In this document: positions 1 to 7,208 of the stretch, piece after piece | Position numbering within the stretch: the first letter of the stretch is position 1 | How the letters are laid out: every line of letters starts with the position of its first letter | Source of the DNA: an uncultured Treponema sp. | GTDB taxonomy: Bacteria; Spirochaetota; Spirochaetia; Treponematales; Treponemataceae | NCBI GenBank assembly: GCA_937900125.1 | Contig: CALCEK010000294.1 | Coordinates: 1 to 12,942 of the forward strand | Direction of reading: 5' to 3' | DNA: 12,942 bases | The notes under the pieces: generated by a model | Told to the model about the DNA's origin: nothing | What the model saw: only the letters and a program-made list of their open reading frames with translations | Database searches by the model: none | Translations under genes and position numbers: made by a program

Positions 1-1266
1 GTCTGCACCCGCAAAACCGATTGTTCCATGTGCAAGCGAGTCAAAATCAACATCTGCATCGAGTTTTACATTTTTTGCGTGAATCTTTAAAATCGCTTCG
101 CGACCTTTTACATCGGGGCGTTCAACAGGCACTTGGCGGTCAAAACGACCAGGTCTAAGCAACGCAGGGTCAAGAATGTCTGCACGGTTTGTTGCGGCAA
201 GCACAATAAGCCCTTTTTCGTTGTCAAAACCGTCCATTTCAACTAACAGCTGATTTAAAGTTTGTTCGCGTTCGTCATTTCCGCCTAAATTGTTTACACG
301 ACTTTTGCCTATTGCATCAAGTTCATCGATAAAAATGATGCAGGGAGCTTTTTCGCGGGCAGTTCTAAAGAGGTCGCGAACACGGCTTGCGCCTACACCA
401 ACAAACATTTCTACAAAATCCGAACCCGAAATTCTAAAAAAAGGAACGCCAGCTTCGCCAGCAACCGCACGGGCAAGAAGTGTTTTTCCCGTTCCTGGCG
501 GTCCTACAAGCAACACACCCTTTGGAATTTTACCACCAATGTCCGTATATTTTTTAGGTTGTTTTAAGAAATCTACAACTTCTACCAATTCGTCTTTTGC
601 TTCATCAACTCCAGCCACGTCCGCAAAGCGAGTTTTTACTTTGCCTTCATCGACAGCTTTGCTTTTGCCCCCGCCATTTCCAAAAAAACTTCCCATTCCG
701 CCAAGGTTTCCGCCCATTTTGCGGAAGATGAAAAAATACATAAGGAAAATAAATGCAAATGGAACAATCAAATTTAAAAGTAACTGAATAAGGTAATTGT
801 TTTGCGATGAAACAAATTTATACTCAACGCCCTGTTCATTTAGCCATTCAATAAAATCTCCGTAAAGAACGCCATTTGTTCTGTAAGAAACAACCTGTTG
901 TTGCGAGGTTGAACGCAAAAATGAAAACGGATAATTGTTTTTCTGAATTTCTGAAGAATCGTCTTGGCGAGAAGCATATCCTGTAAAATAATTTTCGCCT
1001 AACTCAACGCGAACAATCTGCCCATTTTCTATCATTGCCCTAAATTGCGAAAAACTTACTACGTTTTCGGGTTTAGAAACGAACATCATGTTGACTAAAA
1101 TTAAAACGCCAAACACAATGAGCAAAATTCCCCAAAATGGAAAATGCGGTTTTTTGTTCGGTTTTCTATTTTTGTTATCATCGGAATCTGGGTCTACAGA
1201 CAACTTAAAAAAGTTGTAAGGGTCAAGATTTTCATCGTCTTTCTTTTTATCTTCTTTGTCGCTCAT
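1..1266 (-). CDS. ftsH: FtsH, ATP-dependent membrane zinc metalloprotease (N-terminal part, 422 codons in window)
   Basis: FtsH is a membrane-anchored hexameric AAA+ protease that degrades misfolded membrane proteins and selected regulators. Reading the minus strand from the ATG at 1266-1264 shows: a charged cytoplasmic tail (about 1-42); a first membrane segment (about 43-63); an extracytoplasmic region; a second membrane segment (about 157-180); a Gly-rich linker (184-200); and the AAA+ domain. That domain has Walker A GPPGTGKT (255-262), Walker B IFIDEL (311-316) and the second region of homology with DPALLRPGRFDR (366-377). The Walker B context reads DELDAIGK instead of the commoner DEIDAVGR. 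The zinc site HEXXH and the rest of the protease domain lie beyond position 1, so the gene is cut by the window edge and not broken. The start is supported by a GGAG five bases before the ATG and by the usual FtsH N-terminal layout. Confidence 0.97.
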   Translation of the reverse strand, partial: MSDKEDKKKDDENLDPYNFFKLSVDPDSDDNKNRKPNKKPHFPFWGILLIVFGVLILVNMMFVSKPENVVSFSQFRAMIENGQIVRVELGENYFTGYASRQDDSSEIQKNNYPFSFLRSTSQQQVVSYRTNGVLYGDFIEWLNEQGVEYKFVSSQNNYLIQLLLNLIVPFAFIFLMYFFIFRKMGGNLGGMGSFFGNGGGKSKAVDEGKVKTRFADVAGVDEAKDELVEVVDFLKQPKKYTDIGGKIPKGVLLVGPPGTGKTLLARAVAGEAGVPFFRISGSDFVEMFVGVGASRVRDLFRTAREKAPCIIFIDELDAIGKSRVNNLGGNDEREQTLNQLLVEMDGFDNEKGLIVLAATNRADILDPALLRPGRFDRQVPVERPDVKGREAILKIHAKNVKLDADVDFDSLAHGTIGFAGAD

Positions 1267-1368
1267 AAAGACTCCGTGTTTTAGAAAATTGTTAATTTAA
1301 GGTGATTTTAAGATTTTCTTCTCAAAACCACGGCACTATTTTTCGATTTTTTTTCTGATTCATTTTCA

Positions 1369-1397
1369 AATATACGGAAAAAAGGGCGAATAATCAA
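1369..1397 (-). promoter_or_regulatory. Sigma-70 type promoter for ftsH
   Basis: On the minus strand TTGATT (1397-1392) is separated by exactly 17 bases from TATATT (1374-1369), matching the -35 (4 of 6) and -10 (5 of 6) consensus. Transcription would begin near 1362, giving a leader of roughly 95 bases before the ftsH ATG at 1266. The region is AT-rich, so chance matches are possible, but spacing and quality are good. No HrcA CIRCE-like inverted repeat is visible nearby. Confidence 0.6.
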
Positions 1398-1434
1398 GGG
1401 AAAAACAAAATCTTTTGTGGAACAAATGTTTTAA

Positions 1435-1522
1435 GGCGACGCCCGTGAAAATGCGGCTTTTGTTTGCCTAATAGAAAAGTCTATATTTTGTAACATAGTG
1501 TTTTTAAAGCTGGGCGACGTCC
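1435..1522. repeat. Repeat-like element A with imperfect terminal inverted repeat
   Basis: The element starts with GGCGACGCCC (1435-1444), followed directly by GTGAAAATGCG (1445-1455). It ends GTGTTTTTAAAGC then TGGGCGACGTCC. The two ends are complementary except for one bulge and one mismatch. The same architecture recurs at 2683-2773: similar length, an identical 11-base box after the left arm and a related GTGTTT/AAA right end. It could be a MITE/REP-like element, a structured RNA or a bidirectional terminator. Only two copies are visible here. Confidence 0.5.
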
Positions 1523-1623
1523 AAATCAATTTTTCAAACAAAAAAAATCCTGTAACTTATATTCTAAAATTGAATTTTTTAATCGGAACGATTTTGATTT
1601 TGGGAATCGGCTAAAAAAATACT

Positions 1624-1650
1624 TAAAATGCTGTTTGATTTTGCCGATTA
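1624..1650 (+). promoter_or_regulatory. Sigma-28 (FliA) promoter for the fliS operon
   Basis: TAAA at 1624-1627 is followed after exactly 15 bases by GCCGATTA at 1643-1650. The flagellar sigma-28 consensus is TAAA-N15-GCCGATAA, so this matches 11 of 12 specified bases with the correct spacing. The first gene downstream is fliS, a late flagellar gene typical of FliA regulons. Transcription would start near 1657, about 50 bases before the fliS ATG. Confidence 0.8.
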
Positions 1651-1708
1651 AGAAGAAAGGATTACGCTAAAGTTTTGTGCTTTAGTCGCCAAAATAAGAG
1701 GTGGGATT

Positions 1709-2167
1709 ATGGCTTATAATGGATATTCTTATGGCGGATACAACACGTATCGAGAAATAGGCGTAAAAACCGCGAGTCAAGGAAAATTGATTGTAATGCT
1801 CTACGATGGTGCAATTTCTCATTTAGAAGACGCACTTTCGATGATAAATGATGAAAATAAAATTGATGCATCTCAAATTGAAAGTTTTGGGCGGCATTTG
1901 CAAAAGGTTCAAGACATTATAACAGAGTTGCAAATCAGTTTGGATATGGACAAAGGCGGGGAAATCGCACAGAATTTAATGGCTTTGTATGTTTATTTTA
2001 ATAAAGAATTGCTCGCTGCAAGTATTAGCCACGAAAAGAAAAAAATTTCCTTTGTAAAAGATTTGCTTTCTCAGTTACGAGATTCTTGGGACGCTGCTTC
2101 AAATTCGCAGGCGAATGGGGCAGTTCGTATGCCAGTTGAAAATCCTGCTCTCAGCATAACAGGTTAG
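1709..2167 (+). CDS. fliS: FliS, flagellin export chaperone
   Basis: FliS binds the C-terminus of newly made flagellin in the cytoplasm, prevents premature polymerisation and delivers it to the flagellar type III export gate. In spirochaetes the filaments are periplasmic. The 152-residue product has the family hallmark near its N-terminus: Tyr-rich residues, then VKTASQGKLIVMLYDGAI (about 19-36). A helical bundle with MDKGGEIAQNLMALYVYF (about 80-97) follows. The C-terminal tail after about residue 128 is longer than in many FliS proteins and polar. The start has a strong AGAGGTGGG ribosome site. The gene is first in a two-gene unit behind a sigma-28 promoter and precedes a FlgN-like gene by 13 bases. 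Confidence 0.95.
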   Translation: MAYNGYSYGGYNTYREIGVKTASQGKLIVMLYDGAISHLEDALSMINDENKIDASQIESFGRHLQKVQDIITELQISLDMDKGGEIAQNLMALYVYFNKELLAASISHEKKKISFVKDLLSQLRDSWDAASNSQANGAVRMPVENPALSITG

Positions 2168-2180
2168 GGGAGAAAATTGT

Positions 2181-2672
2181 ATGGTTGAAGAACTTTCACA
2201 AGAAGAACTTGACGAACGTATTGCTATTTTAAAACGATTTAAAGTTTTGCTTGAACAGCAACGTACAAAATTTCAGGAATACTTACAAGTTCTTGAATCG
2301 CAAGAAAGAAAAATTGCCCTTTCTGATTCTGAGGCGATTTCTGCTCACACTAAGCTTGGTGCGCAAATTGTTGAAGGCATTACTAGCTTACAAAAAGTTA
2401 TTGTTCCTATGCAGCGTTTGTATGTTTCAAGTAAAGCTTCCACTTACAATCCTGCGGAATCAGTTCCTATAGAAAAATTGCAACAGGATTTGACAAAATT
2501 GCAATCTCAAGTTTTAGCGCAAAATGCTAAAAATCAAGTTTTGCTTCACGTACAAATGGACGAAGTTAAAACTCAACTGCAAACTTTGCAAAGTAAAAAT
2601 CCGTATCGCTCGTTGCAATCTGTCTATGCGGAGCGGGGTGTAAACGGCTCTATTATTAGTTTTGACGCTTGA
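2181..2672 (+). CDS. Putative FlgN-like flagellar export chaperone
   Basis: This is a 163-residue, highly charged, almost wholly helical protein with heptad-like Leu/Gln/Lys stretches (about 5-130). It has no signal peptide or membrane segment. The C-terminus carries a distinct motif, NPYRSL then YAERGVNGS (about 140-157), ending in SFDA. Length, coiled-coil character, C-terminal motif and position 13 bases after fliS all fit the FlgN family, which chaperones hook-associated proteins FlgK and FlgL. This is inferred mainly from context and architecture, because FlgN proteins diverge strongly. A ribosome site (AGGGGAGA, 2167-2174) supports the start at 2181. Alternatively it is a Treponema-specific flagellar coiled-coil protein. 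Confidence 0.65.
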   Translation: MVEELSQEELDERIAILKRFKVLLEQQRTKFQEYLQVLESQERKIALSDSEAISAHTKLGAQIVEGITSLQKVIVPMQRLYVSSKASTYNPAESVPIEKLQQDLTKLQSQVLAQNAKNQVLLHVQMDEVKTQLQTLQSKNPYRSLQSVYAERGVNGSIISFDA

Positions 2673-2682
2673 CTAAAATTTG

Positions 2683-2773
2683 GGTGGCGGGCGTGAAAAT
2701 GCGTGCGAGGAATTGCAAACAAAAGAATTTGTAAGTGCAAACTTTGCGGTGTTTAAAAAAGTTGCCCGCCACC
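2683..2773. repeat. Repeat-like element B with perfect 10-bp terminal inverted repeats
   Basis: GGTGGCGGGC (2683-2692) and its exact reverse complement GCCCGCCACC (2764-2773) bound a 91-bp segment between the FlgN-like gene and polA. GTGAAAATGCG (2693-2703) follows the left arm, identical to the box in element A at 1445-1455. The right end GTGTTTAAAAAA (2749-2760) also resembles that of element A. No T-run follows the right arm, so it is not a classical intrinsic terminator. The GC-rich arms stand out in AT-rich DNA. Confidence 0.65.
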
Positions 2774-2833
2774 ACGACTCAATTTGATTTTGAGGATTCT
2801 TCGATTCACAGATAAAAATCATAGTCGGTTTAT

Positions 2834-2862
2834 TTTACAAGTTTTATTTTATGTGCTAAAAT
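2834..2862 (+). promoter_or_regulatory. Sigma-70 promoter for polA, probably giving a leaderless mRNA
   Basis: TTTACA (2834-2839) and TAAAAT (2857-2862) are 5 of 6 matches to the -35 and -10 consensus and lie exactly 17 bases apart. The expected transcription start, about 7-8 bases after the -10, coincides with the polA ATG at 2871. No Shine-Dalgarno precedes that ATG, in agreement with leaderless initiation. Confidence 0.65.
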
Positions 2863-2870
2863 GCAAATCT

Positions 2871-5639
2871 ATGGATGCACAAAAAACAGACGATTGCGTA
2901 TATATTTTGGATTCTTATGGTTTAATTTTTAGAGCATATTTTGCGCTTGTAAATCATCCGCTTACAAATAAAGACGGCGAAAATATCAGTGCCGTTGTGA
3001 TTTTTTTCCGAAACCTAAAAGCACTCATTTCAAAATACCACCCGCAGTATTTGATTGCGGCATTCGATTCAAGAACACCAACTTTTCGTCATCAAATGTA
3101 CCCCGAATACAAGGCGAATCGCGAAAAAGCTCCAGAAGATTTACACTCGCAAGTTCCTTTGATTGAAGAAATCTTAAATGCGCTGAATGTTCCTGTTTTG
3201 CGTTGCGATGGATTTGAAGCTGACGATGTGATTGCGACTGTTGCCAAAAAATGCGAAGAAGAAGGCAAAGAATGTAGAATCTTGAGCGGTGATAAAGACC
3301 TTTTGCAACTTGTTACAGAAAAATGCAAAGAGATGCAGCCTGACAAAACAAATGGTGGTTGGGAAACAGACGGCATTGACGAAGTTGTAAAAAAGTGGGG
3401 AATTGGACCTGAAAAGATTTTGGATTTTCTTTCGCTTACGGGGGACACTGCGGACAATGTGCCTGGCGTAAAAGGTGTTGGCGAAAAAACGGCTCTAAAA
3501 TTGCTTTTGCAATATGGAAGTCTTGACGGAATTTACGAACACGCAGACGAAATAAAAGGCGCGATGGGAAACAAAATCCGTTCTGATAAAGAAATGGCGT
3601 ATTTTTCAAAAAAATTGATAATTTTGCGCACTGACGTTCCTGTAAAAGTTGATTTTGAGGAATTTTCCACTGAAAATCTTGATTTTACGGCTGCGGGGCA
3701 TTTGTTAGAAAAATACGGTGCGTTTTCTGTTGCAAAATCATATTTAAGTTCGGGCCAAAAAGATGAACCGAATTCTTCTATAGAAGAAGCACCTGTTTTG
3801 CTTAAAAAAAATCATGGAAATTACACCGCCTGTTTAACGGAGGCGGAACTTTCTGCATTTATAACTTCTGTTTTGACTTCCGAACAAAAAGAGGTCGCTT
3901 TTGATACCGAAACTAATTCGCTTTCTGCACTTTCAGCTAAGATGGTGGGATTTAGTCTTTGTTCAAAAACTGGCGAGGCTTTGTATGTTCCCGTGATTTT
4001 GTCTGGCGAAATGTTTGAGCCACAAACTATTCCGATTAAAATATGCTTAAATCAGTTGGAGAGGCTTTTTTCTTGCCCAGATGTAACGCTTGTAATGCAC
4101 AACGGCAAATTTGATTTGGAAGTTTTGTACGCAAATGGGCTTACAAAAGTGCCTGTGTGTAAAATTGCAGATACTATGGTTGCCGCGTGGCTTCTTTCGC
4201 CCGATGAAATGGGAAAATCTCCTTATGGACTTGAATATCTTGCTGAAAATAGACTTAATTTGTCTGGAGTTGAATTTAATGACATTGTTCCAAAGGGAAA
4301 AACTTTCGATGAAGTTCCGCTTGAAAAAGCAGTTCCCTACGGTGCAGAAGATGCGGACTTTACTTTTCAGCTTTGGCTCTTGTTTAAAGAACAGCTTCGC
4401 ACAGAAAAATTTGAAAATCTCTTCTATAATATGGAGATGAAAATCCTTCCAATTTTAACGCGAATGGAAATACAAGGAATCCATTTAGAAAAAAAGACTC
4501 TTTCTGAATATAGTCTTGAATTAAATCAGGAGATTCGCGCAAAGGAAAAAGAAATTTATGCCGAAGTTGGACACGAGTTTAATATTGCAAGCACCCTGCA
4601 ATTACAGCAAGTTTTGTTTGAAGAACGCGGTTTAGTTCCTGGCAAAAAAACAAAACGCGGCTATAGTACAGATACGGCGGTTTTAGAAGAATTGTGTGAG
4701 CGAAGTACAGACCCCGTTCCGCGTGCAATTCTTGACTATAGGGGGGCAACAAAATTGCAAAGCACTTATGTTGAAACTTTGCCACTCCTTTCCGATTCAA
4801 ACGGTAGAATTCACACTTCATTTATACAAACGGGAACGGCAACTGGCAGACTTTCTTCGCGCGACCCAAATTTGCAAAATATTCCCGTGCGCGATGAGGC
4901 GGGTAGGCGAATCCGTTCTGCATTTACGGCAGTTAGCGGTTCTGAATTGATTTCTGCAGATTATTCACAAATTGAACTTGTTGTTTTAGCGCATCTTTCT
5001 GGGGACAAAAATTTGTGTTCAGCGTTCCGCGAAGGAATTGATGTACACCGCTCAACAGCGGCTTTAATTTATGGTCTTTCGCCTGAACAGGTTACGCCCG
5101 AACAGCGTAGAATCGCAAAAACTGTAAATTTTGGCGTTATGTATGGAATGAGTGCGTTTCGGCTTGCTTCTCAGCTTGGAATTTCTCGCACTGAAGCGCA
5201 GCAATTTATAAATCAGTATTTTGAAACCTATTCAGATGTAAAGCGGTTTATCAACGAAACAATCGAATCCGCGCAAAAAAATGGCTATACGCAAACTCTT
5301 ATGGGGCGACGGCGATATTTATCTTCCATAAATAGTCGCAATAAAATTGAGCAACAAGGGGCGCAACGCATCGCGGTCAATACTCCAATTCAAGGAAGTG
5401 CGGCGGATATTGTAAAAAAAGCGATGATTGACGTTCAAAACGCAATAGATGCCGAAAAAAGTCCAGTAAAAATGCTTTTGCAAGTTCACGATGAGCTGAT
5501 TTTTGAGTGTCCATCTGAAAAATCGATTTTAGATGCGGCAATTTCGCTGATTAAAGACAAAATGGAGCATTGCGTACAACTTTCTGTGCCGCTAAAAGTT
5601 AGCATTGAGCATGGAAACAATTGGGGGCTTTTCCATTGA
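2871..5639 (+). CDS. polA: DNA polymerase I with 5' nuclease, proofreading and polymerase domains
   Basis: PolA fills repair gaps and removes RNA primers. The 922-residue protein has all three domains. The 5' nuclease (about 1-295) shows YILDSYGL, FEADDVIATV, SGDKDLLQL and GDTADNVPGVKGVGEKTA. The 3'-5' exonuclease (about 315-510) keeps DTET (D345, E347), NGKFD (D415) and YGAED (Y490, D494), so proofreading looks intact. The polymerase (about 520-922) has motif A DYSQIEL (D697, E702), motif B RRIAKTVNFG (K750, F754) and motif C VHDE (D874, E875). Motif A reads IELVVLAH, with Val704 where most family members have Arg. An open frame extends upstream to a TTG at 2784, but that stretch reads like leader DNA and contains the promoter. 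ATG 2871 gives the standard N-terminus. The end overlaps the start of coaE. Confidence 0.97.
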   Translation: MDAQKTDDCVYILDSYGLIFRAYFALVNHPLTNKDGENISAVVIFFRNLKALISKYHPQYLIAAFDSRTPTFRHQMYPEYKANREKAPEDLHSQVPLIEEILNALNVPVLRCDGFEADDVIATVAKKCEEEGKECRILSGDKDLLQLVTEKCKEMQPDKTNGGWETDGIDEVVKKWGIGPEKILDFLSLTGDTADNVPGVKGVGEKTALKLLLQYGSLDGIYEHADEIKGAMGNKIRSDKEMAYFSKKLIILRTDVPVKVDFEEFSTENLDFTAAGHLLEKYGAFSVAKSYLSSGQKDEPNSSIEEAPVLLKKNHGNYTACLTEAELSAFITSVLTSEQKEVAFDTETNSLSALSAKMVGFSLCSKTGEALYVPVILSGEMFEPQTIPIKICLNQLERLFSCPDVTLVMHNGKFDLEVLYANGLTKVPVCKIADTMVAAWLLSPDEMGKSPYGLEYLAENRLNLSGVEFNDIVPKGKTFDEVPLEKAVPYGAEDADFTFQLWLLFKEQLRTEKFENLFYNMEMKILPILTRMEIQGIHLEKKTLSEYSLELNQEIRAKEKEIYAEVGHEFNIASTLQLQQVLFEERGLVPGKKTKRGYSTDTAVLEELCERSTDPVPRAILDYRGATKLQSTYVETLPLLSDSNGRIHTSFIQTGTATGRLSSRDPNLQNIPVRDEAGRRIRSAFTAVSGSELISADYSQIELVVLAHLSGDKNLCSAFREGIDVHRSTAALIYGLSPEQVTPEQRRIAKTVNFGVMYGMSAFRLASQLGISRTEAQQFINQYFETYSDVKRFINETIESAQKNGYTQTLMGRRRYLSSINSRNKIEQQGAQRIAVNTPIQGSAADIVKKAMIDVQNAIDAEKSPVKMLLQVHDELIFECPSEKSILDAAISLIKDKMEHCVQLSVPLKVSIEHGNNWGLFH

Positions 5640-6232
5640 TTGTTTGCGTTACAGGTCCAATGGCGGCGGGAAAAAATGTTGCCTCCGATTGTTTGGAACA
5701 AATTGGCTTTGTTGCTGTTGACGCTGATTCCCTTGGGCATATTGCGGTTGAAAACGCGCGGGATTCTATTTTAAGAGAATTTCAAGCTATTGCGGATAGC
5801 CGAAAAATCGCACTTTTGGATTCTTTTGGGAGAATCAATCGGCGGAATTTAGGAAAAATTGTTTTTTCGGACAAAAATCTTGTAAAAAAACAAGAATCCA
5901 TTGTTTTCCCAGAGATTGAAAAACTTCTTAAAGAATTTATTGCGCAAAATCAAGGGAAAAATATCGTCATAAATGCAACTGTTTTGTATAAATTAGAAAT
6001 TATCCATTCTGTTGACAAGGTTTTGTTTATTGATTGTCCAAAAATCATTCGGCTTTTCCGTGCAAAAAAACGCGATAAATTAGCTTTTTCCCTTATTTTA
6101 GACCGCTTTAAAAATCAAAAACAGCTTTTTGCTAAATATAAAGCTTCAAATGCCGATATTGTAAGAGTATGGAATATCGGCTCAAGGAAGCGTCTTTTGC
6201 GAAAAATTAAGGTTATTTTAAACAAAGCTTAA
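5636..6232 (+). CDS. coaE: Dephospho-CoA kinase
   Basis: CoaE phosphorylates the 3'-hydroxyl of dephospho-CoA, the last step of coenzyme A synthesis, in the cytoplasm. With the TTG at 5636 as start, the 198-residue product begins (M)IVCVTGPMAAGKN, the usual CoaE length and N-terminus. An in-frame TTG at 5621 would add five atypical residues. The TTG overlaps the polA stop (TTGA) and has GGGGG eight bases upstream, suggesting translational coupling. Family features are VDADSLGH (28-35), the FGRINRRNLGKIVFSD segment (64-79) and a basic lid (RAKKRDK, 142-148) with the helix after it. Two oddities stand out. The P-loop ends GKN where GKS or GKT is usual. INATVLYKLEI (112-122) replaces the common V-D-x-PLLFE stretch. 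Both look like lineage variants and not damage. Confidence 0.88.
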   Translation: MIVCVTGPMAAGKNVASDCLEQIGFVAVDADSLGHIAVENARDSILREFQAIADSRKIALLDSFGRINRRNLGKIVFSDKNLVKKQESIVFPEIEKLLKEFIAQNQGKNIVINATVLYKLEIIHSVDKVLFIDCPKIIRLFRAKKRDKLAFSLILDRFKNQKQLFAKYKASNADIVRVWNIGSRKRLLRKIKVILNKA

Positions 6233-6241
6233 GACATTCCA

Positions 6242-6257
6242 CTTACTTGCCGGTAAG
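6242..6257 (+). promoter_or_regulatory. Small hairpin overlapping the ribosome site of the SPOR gene
   Basis: CTTAC (6242-6246) pairs with GTAAG (6253-6257) around a six-base loop. The Shine-Dalgarno AAGGGG (6255-6260) begins inside the right arm, six bases before the ATG at 6266. The stem could modestly tune translation, but five pairs is weak and the arrangement may be accidental. Confidence 0.3.
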
Positions 6258-6265
6258 GGGATAAT

Positions 6266-7207
6266 ATGGAACAAAAAAGAACAGTTTGGATTCTAATTGC
6301 AGCTGGCGTTTTTCTTTGCGTAGTTGTAGGAGCCGCATTTATAATGAATGGTTCTGCGGCAAAGCGAAATGTTATGGCAGTTAGTTTAAAGGATTCTGGG
6401 GCAGTTTGGATTGCTCCTAGCTCATCTGTGCTAGATACAGTGGTAACAGATACGCGGAATCAAGAAAAATACGAGCCGCTTCCTGTAAATGAAGATGTGC
6501 TTGCTGTTACTCCTACGCAAGAAAGTGTAAAAAGTGAAGTTTCTCCTGTGGAATCTTCTGTGGGGAGCATTACAAGCACGGGACCAGTTACGGTGTATTC
6601 AACTGGCTCTACAAATGTATATAGAATCCCAGCTTCCGGAGAAATTGCCACAATCGACCTTAACACAATGCAAGCCGAAGTTTCTGAAAACGCTCAGGTA
6701 ACTTCTGCGGTAACAGCACAAAATAATGCGGCGGCAAAGGCAATTCGTGAAACAGAAGAAGTTCGTCGCGAGCAAAGTTCACAGACCGCCGTTGCTTCTA
6801 AGTCTGCAAGTTCAAATTCTACAAGCAGTCAAAGTGCAAAAAAATCAAGCGGTCAGACAAAAGCGCAAAGCCAAAGTTCTTCTTCGAGCGCAAAATCTGT
6901 AGAAAAAAGTTCTGCGCCAAAAGAAAGTTCTTCTATTCCCGATAGATTTTGGGTTCAGGCGGGGTCTTACTCAAACAAAGCGTATGCAGACAATGCGCGA
7001 GATGTTTTAGACGAAAACAAAATTCAGTGCGAAGTATTTACTGTAAGTGCTGCGGACGGAAGTTTGCGTTACAGAGTTCGCGTTGGACCTTACACTACAA
7101 AAACAGAAGCTGAATATTGGCAAAAACGAATCGCAAGCATTGATTTGTTTAAAGATGTAAGCAGTTACATTACTAATTCAAGCGCAGCTGCTGTTGCAAA
7201 AAAATAA
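6266..7207 (+). CDS. SPOR-domain membrane-anchored protein
   Basis: SPOR domains bind denuded glycan strands in septal or remodelled peptidoglycan. The 313-residue protein has a short basic N-terminus, one membrane anchor (about 8-28) and a long low-complexity linker. Its densest Ser/Ala/Lys/Gln part is 171-223. A C-terminal SPOR domain (about 227-303) follows, recognisable from RFWVQAGSYSNKAYAD, then YRVRVGPYTTKTEAEYW. The topology should be N-in with the SPOR domain in the periplasm. This is the layout of FtsN/DedD-like division proteins, but no FtsN-specific motif is visible, so no gene name is given. It lies 33 bases after coaE and one base before the ybaK-like gene. A ribosome site (AAGGGG) supports the start. 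Confidence 0.85.
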   Translation: MEQKRTVWILIAAGVFLCVVVGAAFIMNGSAAKRNVMAVSLKDSGAVWIAPSSSVLDTVVTDTRNQEKYEPLPVNEDVLAVTPTQESVKSEVSPVESSVGSITSTGPVTVYSTGSTNVYRIPASGEIATIDLNTMQAEVSENAQVTSAVTAQNNAAAKAIRETEEVRREQSSQTAVASKSASSNSTSSQSAKKSSGQTKAQSQSSSSSAKSVEKSSAPKESSSIPDRFWVQAGSYSNKAYADNARDVLDENKIQCEVFTVSAADGSLRYRVRVGPYTTKTEAEYWQKRIASIDLFKDVSSYITNSSAAAVAKK

Positions 7208-7208
7208 A

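Larger units (their letters stand above)
1267..1708. other. Divergent intergenic region between ftsH and fliS
   Basis: This 442-bp gap has no credible coding sequence. It holds the ftsH promoter (1369-1397), an 88-bp repeat-like element (1435-1522) and the sigma-28 promoter for fliS (1624-1650). A weak sigma-70-like -10 (TATATT, 1558-1563) has no convincing -35. AATCGG occurs at 1581-1586 and 1605-1610, and the second copy (AATCGGC) is inverted relative to GCCGATT at 1643-1649. Confidence 0.7.

Noticed and set aside
290..787. Plus-strand open frame of 165 codons opposite ftsH
   Set aside because: It lies wholly antisense to clear FtsH coding sequence, is Pro/Ser/Thr-rich as expected for a shadow frame, and has no ribosome site or domain.
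2683..2773. Element B as a simple Rho-independent terminator for the flagellar pair
   Set aside because: The arms are GC-rich and pair perfectly, but the loop is about 71 bases and no T-run follows the right arm.
2784..2870. N-terminal extension of PolA from a TTG at 2784
   Set aside because: The added 29 residues match nothing in the PolA family, and the stretch contains a well-spaced promoter. ATG 2871 gives the standard N-terminus.
6776..6934. Ser-rich tract in the SPOR gene as a tandem repeat array
   Set aside because: The codons and amino acids are low-complexity, but no regular repeat unit can be seen. It is an ordinary flexible linker for this architecture.
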